Positions 63,601 to 64,000 of a stretch of DNA of 64,000 bases are shown here, one piece after another. The notes beneath the pieces were generated by a model. The model was not told where the DNA came from, did not search any database, and saw only the letters and a program-made list of their open reading frames with translations. Positions within the stretch are counted from its first letter, which is position 1, and each line of letters starts with the position of its first letter. This DNA comes from Sweltsa coloradensis (Eukaryota; Arthropoda; Insecta; Plecoptera; Chloroperlidae): the NCBI GenBank assembly GCA_024449915.1, contig JAMZAV010000008.1, positions 248,001-312,000 of the forward strand, read 5' to 3'. Position numbers and translations under genes: made by a program.

Positions 63601-64000
63601 AAAAGAGGAGTTTTGGCGGTGGCTTCCACCTCGCTGCTAGGCGACGCGACACGGTTTCATGTGCCTCGGCTAATCGTAAAACCACACAGTGTACGCTGCC
63701 GCATTCTTTGTGTAGCCTTAGGTAAACAATGGATGTTTGCGTTCTTACAGCGTTGTTAGGTGAAATGTGCGTGCACCAACTATTATCCTTGTTGGGATTT
63801 TACTCAGTGGTGAAAGAAAAGTATTTGAAAAGTTACAATTTTCTCTAAATTAACGCATTTCGACCAAACGTTATCAGTACATAAAATGTGTCGTGAGTAG
63901 ATTTATTTTATATGTTATTGATTTATTATTTTAAACTTTTATTTTAAATCATCTTTTAATGCTCATTAATGTTTCTTTACCAAACTTGAGAGGTTGAAAA
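60691..64000. other. Non-coding stretch with G-tract
   Basis: No gene is established. The longest frame (62025-62390, 121 codons, starting from a TTG) has no recognised features. The G-tract at 63388-63416 is listed separately. The rest is AT-rich and featureless. Confidence 0.45.
63388..63416 (+). other. G-rich tract, possible G-quadruplex
   Basis: Two runs of nine G flank shorter runs (GAGAGGGGCAGGGG type), which fits the quadruplex pattern. As with the other G-tracts, its length should be treated with care because such runs are error-prone. Confidence 0.5.

Overview
The window looks like animal nuclear DNA and most likely insect. It is AT-rich and has no bacterial gene layout. It carries a decayed non-LTR retrotransposon of the R4/Dong type, which is known chiefly from animals including arthropods, and tRNA-derived SINEs whose body recalls SINEs described from several insect orders. 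I cannot name the species. I found no intact protein-coding gene, rRNA or convincing functional tRNA gene. Open frames reach about 140 codons, as expected by chance in 64 kb, except one 209-codon frame that belongs to the retrotransposon. The window therefore reads as an intergenic desert or the inside of a very large intron.

Layout: 1-4.2 kb is featureless AT-rich DNA. 4.5-5.1, 10.7-11.0, 18.0-19.2, 20.4, 29.0-29.3, 34.4-35.0, 42.3-42.5, 51.6-51.8, 53.0, 57.2, 58.1-58.4 and 60.6 kb hold pieces of one loosely related dispersed family. It has two modules: a G-rich 16-bp 'head box' (consensus GGTGGAGGTGCCGGGT, ten copies in both orientations) and a 'tail' module with a GTGAGACGTGACACAC core followed by a GGAC run (eight copies). 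Where both occur they keep the same order. I do not recognise this family. It is the most interesting dispersed signal here.

Tandem repeats: a 19-bp array at 12.2 kb, a 72-bp array at 17.3 kb, a GTGAAT hexamer array at 19.7 kb, a degenerate array at 21.6 kb, a 40-bp minisatellite with higher-order structure at 37.7-38.4 kb, a 64-bp duplication at 59.9 kb, and two long TAA arrays at 55.2 and 56.6 kb. The TAA arrays flank a 5'-truncated R4/Dong-like element that retains its zinc-knuckle and PD-D endonuclease region. This fits the reported preference of Dong for TAA repeats. Two clear copies of one SINE lie at 26.1 kb (+) and 33.8 kb (-), with more doubtful tRNA-like relics at 7.2, 17.0, 52.6 and 53.2 kb.

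Possible regulatory DNA: a CpG-rich block at 37.15-37.35 kb just before the minisatellite, a CpG-rich block with homeodomain- and AP-1-like sites and a hairpin at 42.7-43.35 kb, a smaller CpG-rich block at 14.55-14.7 kb, and a block with homeodomain/nuclear-receptor-like sites at 47.34-47.56 kb. Several G-tracts could form quadruplexes. All of these are pattern-based suggestions.
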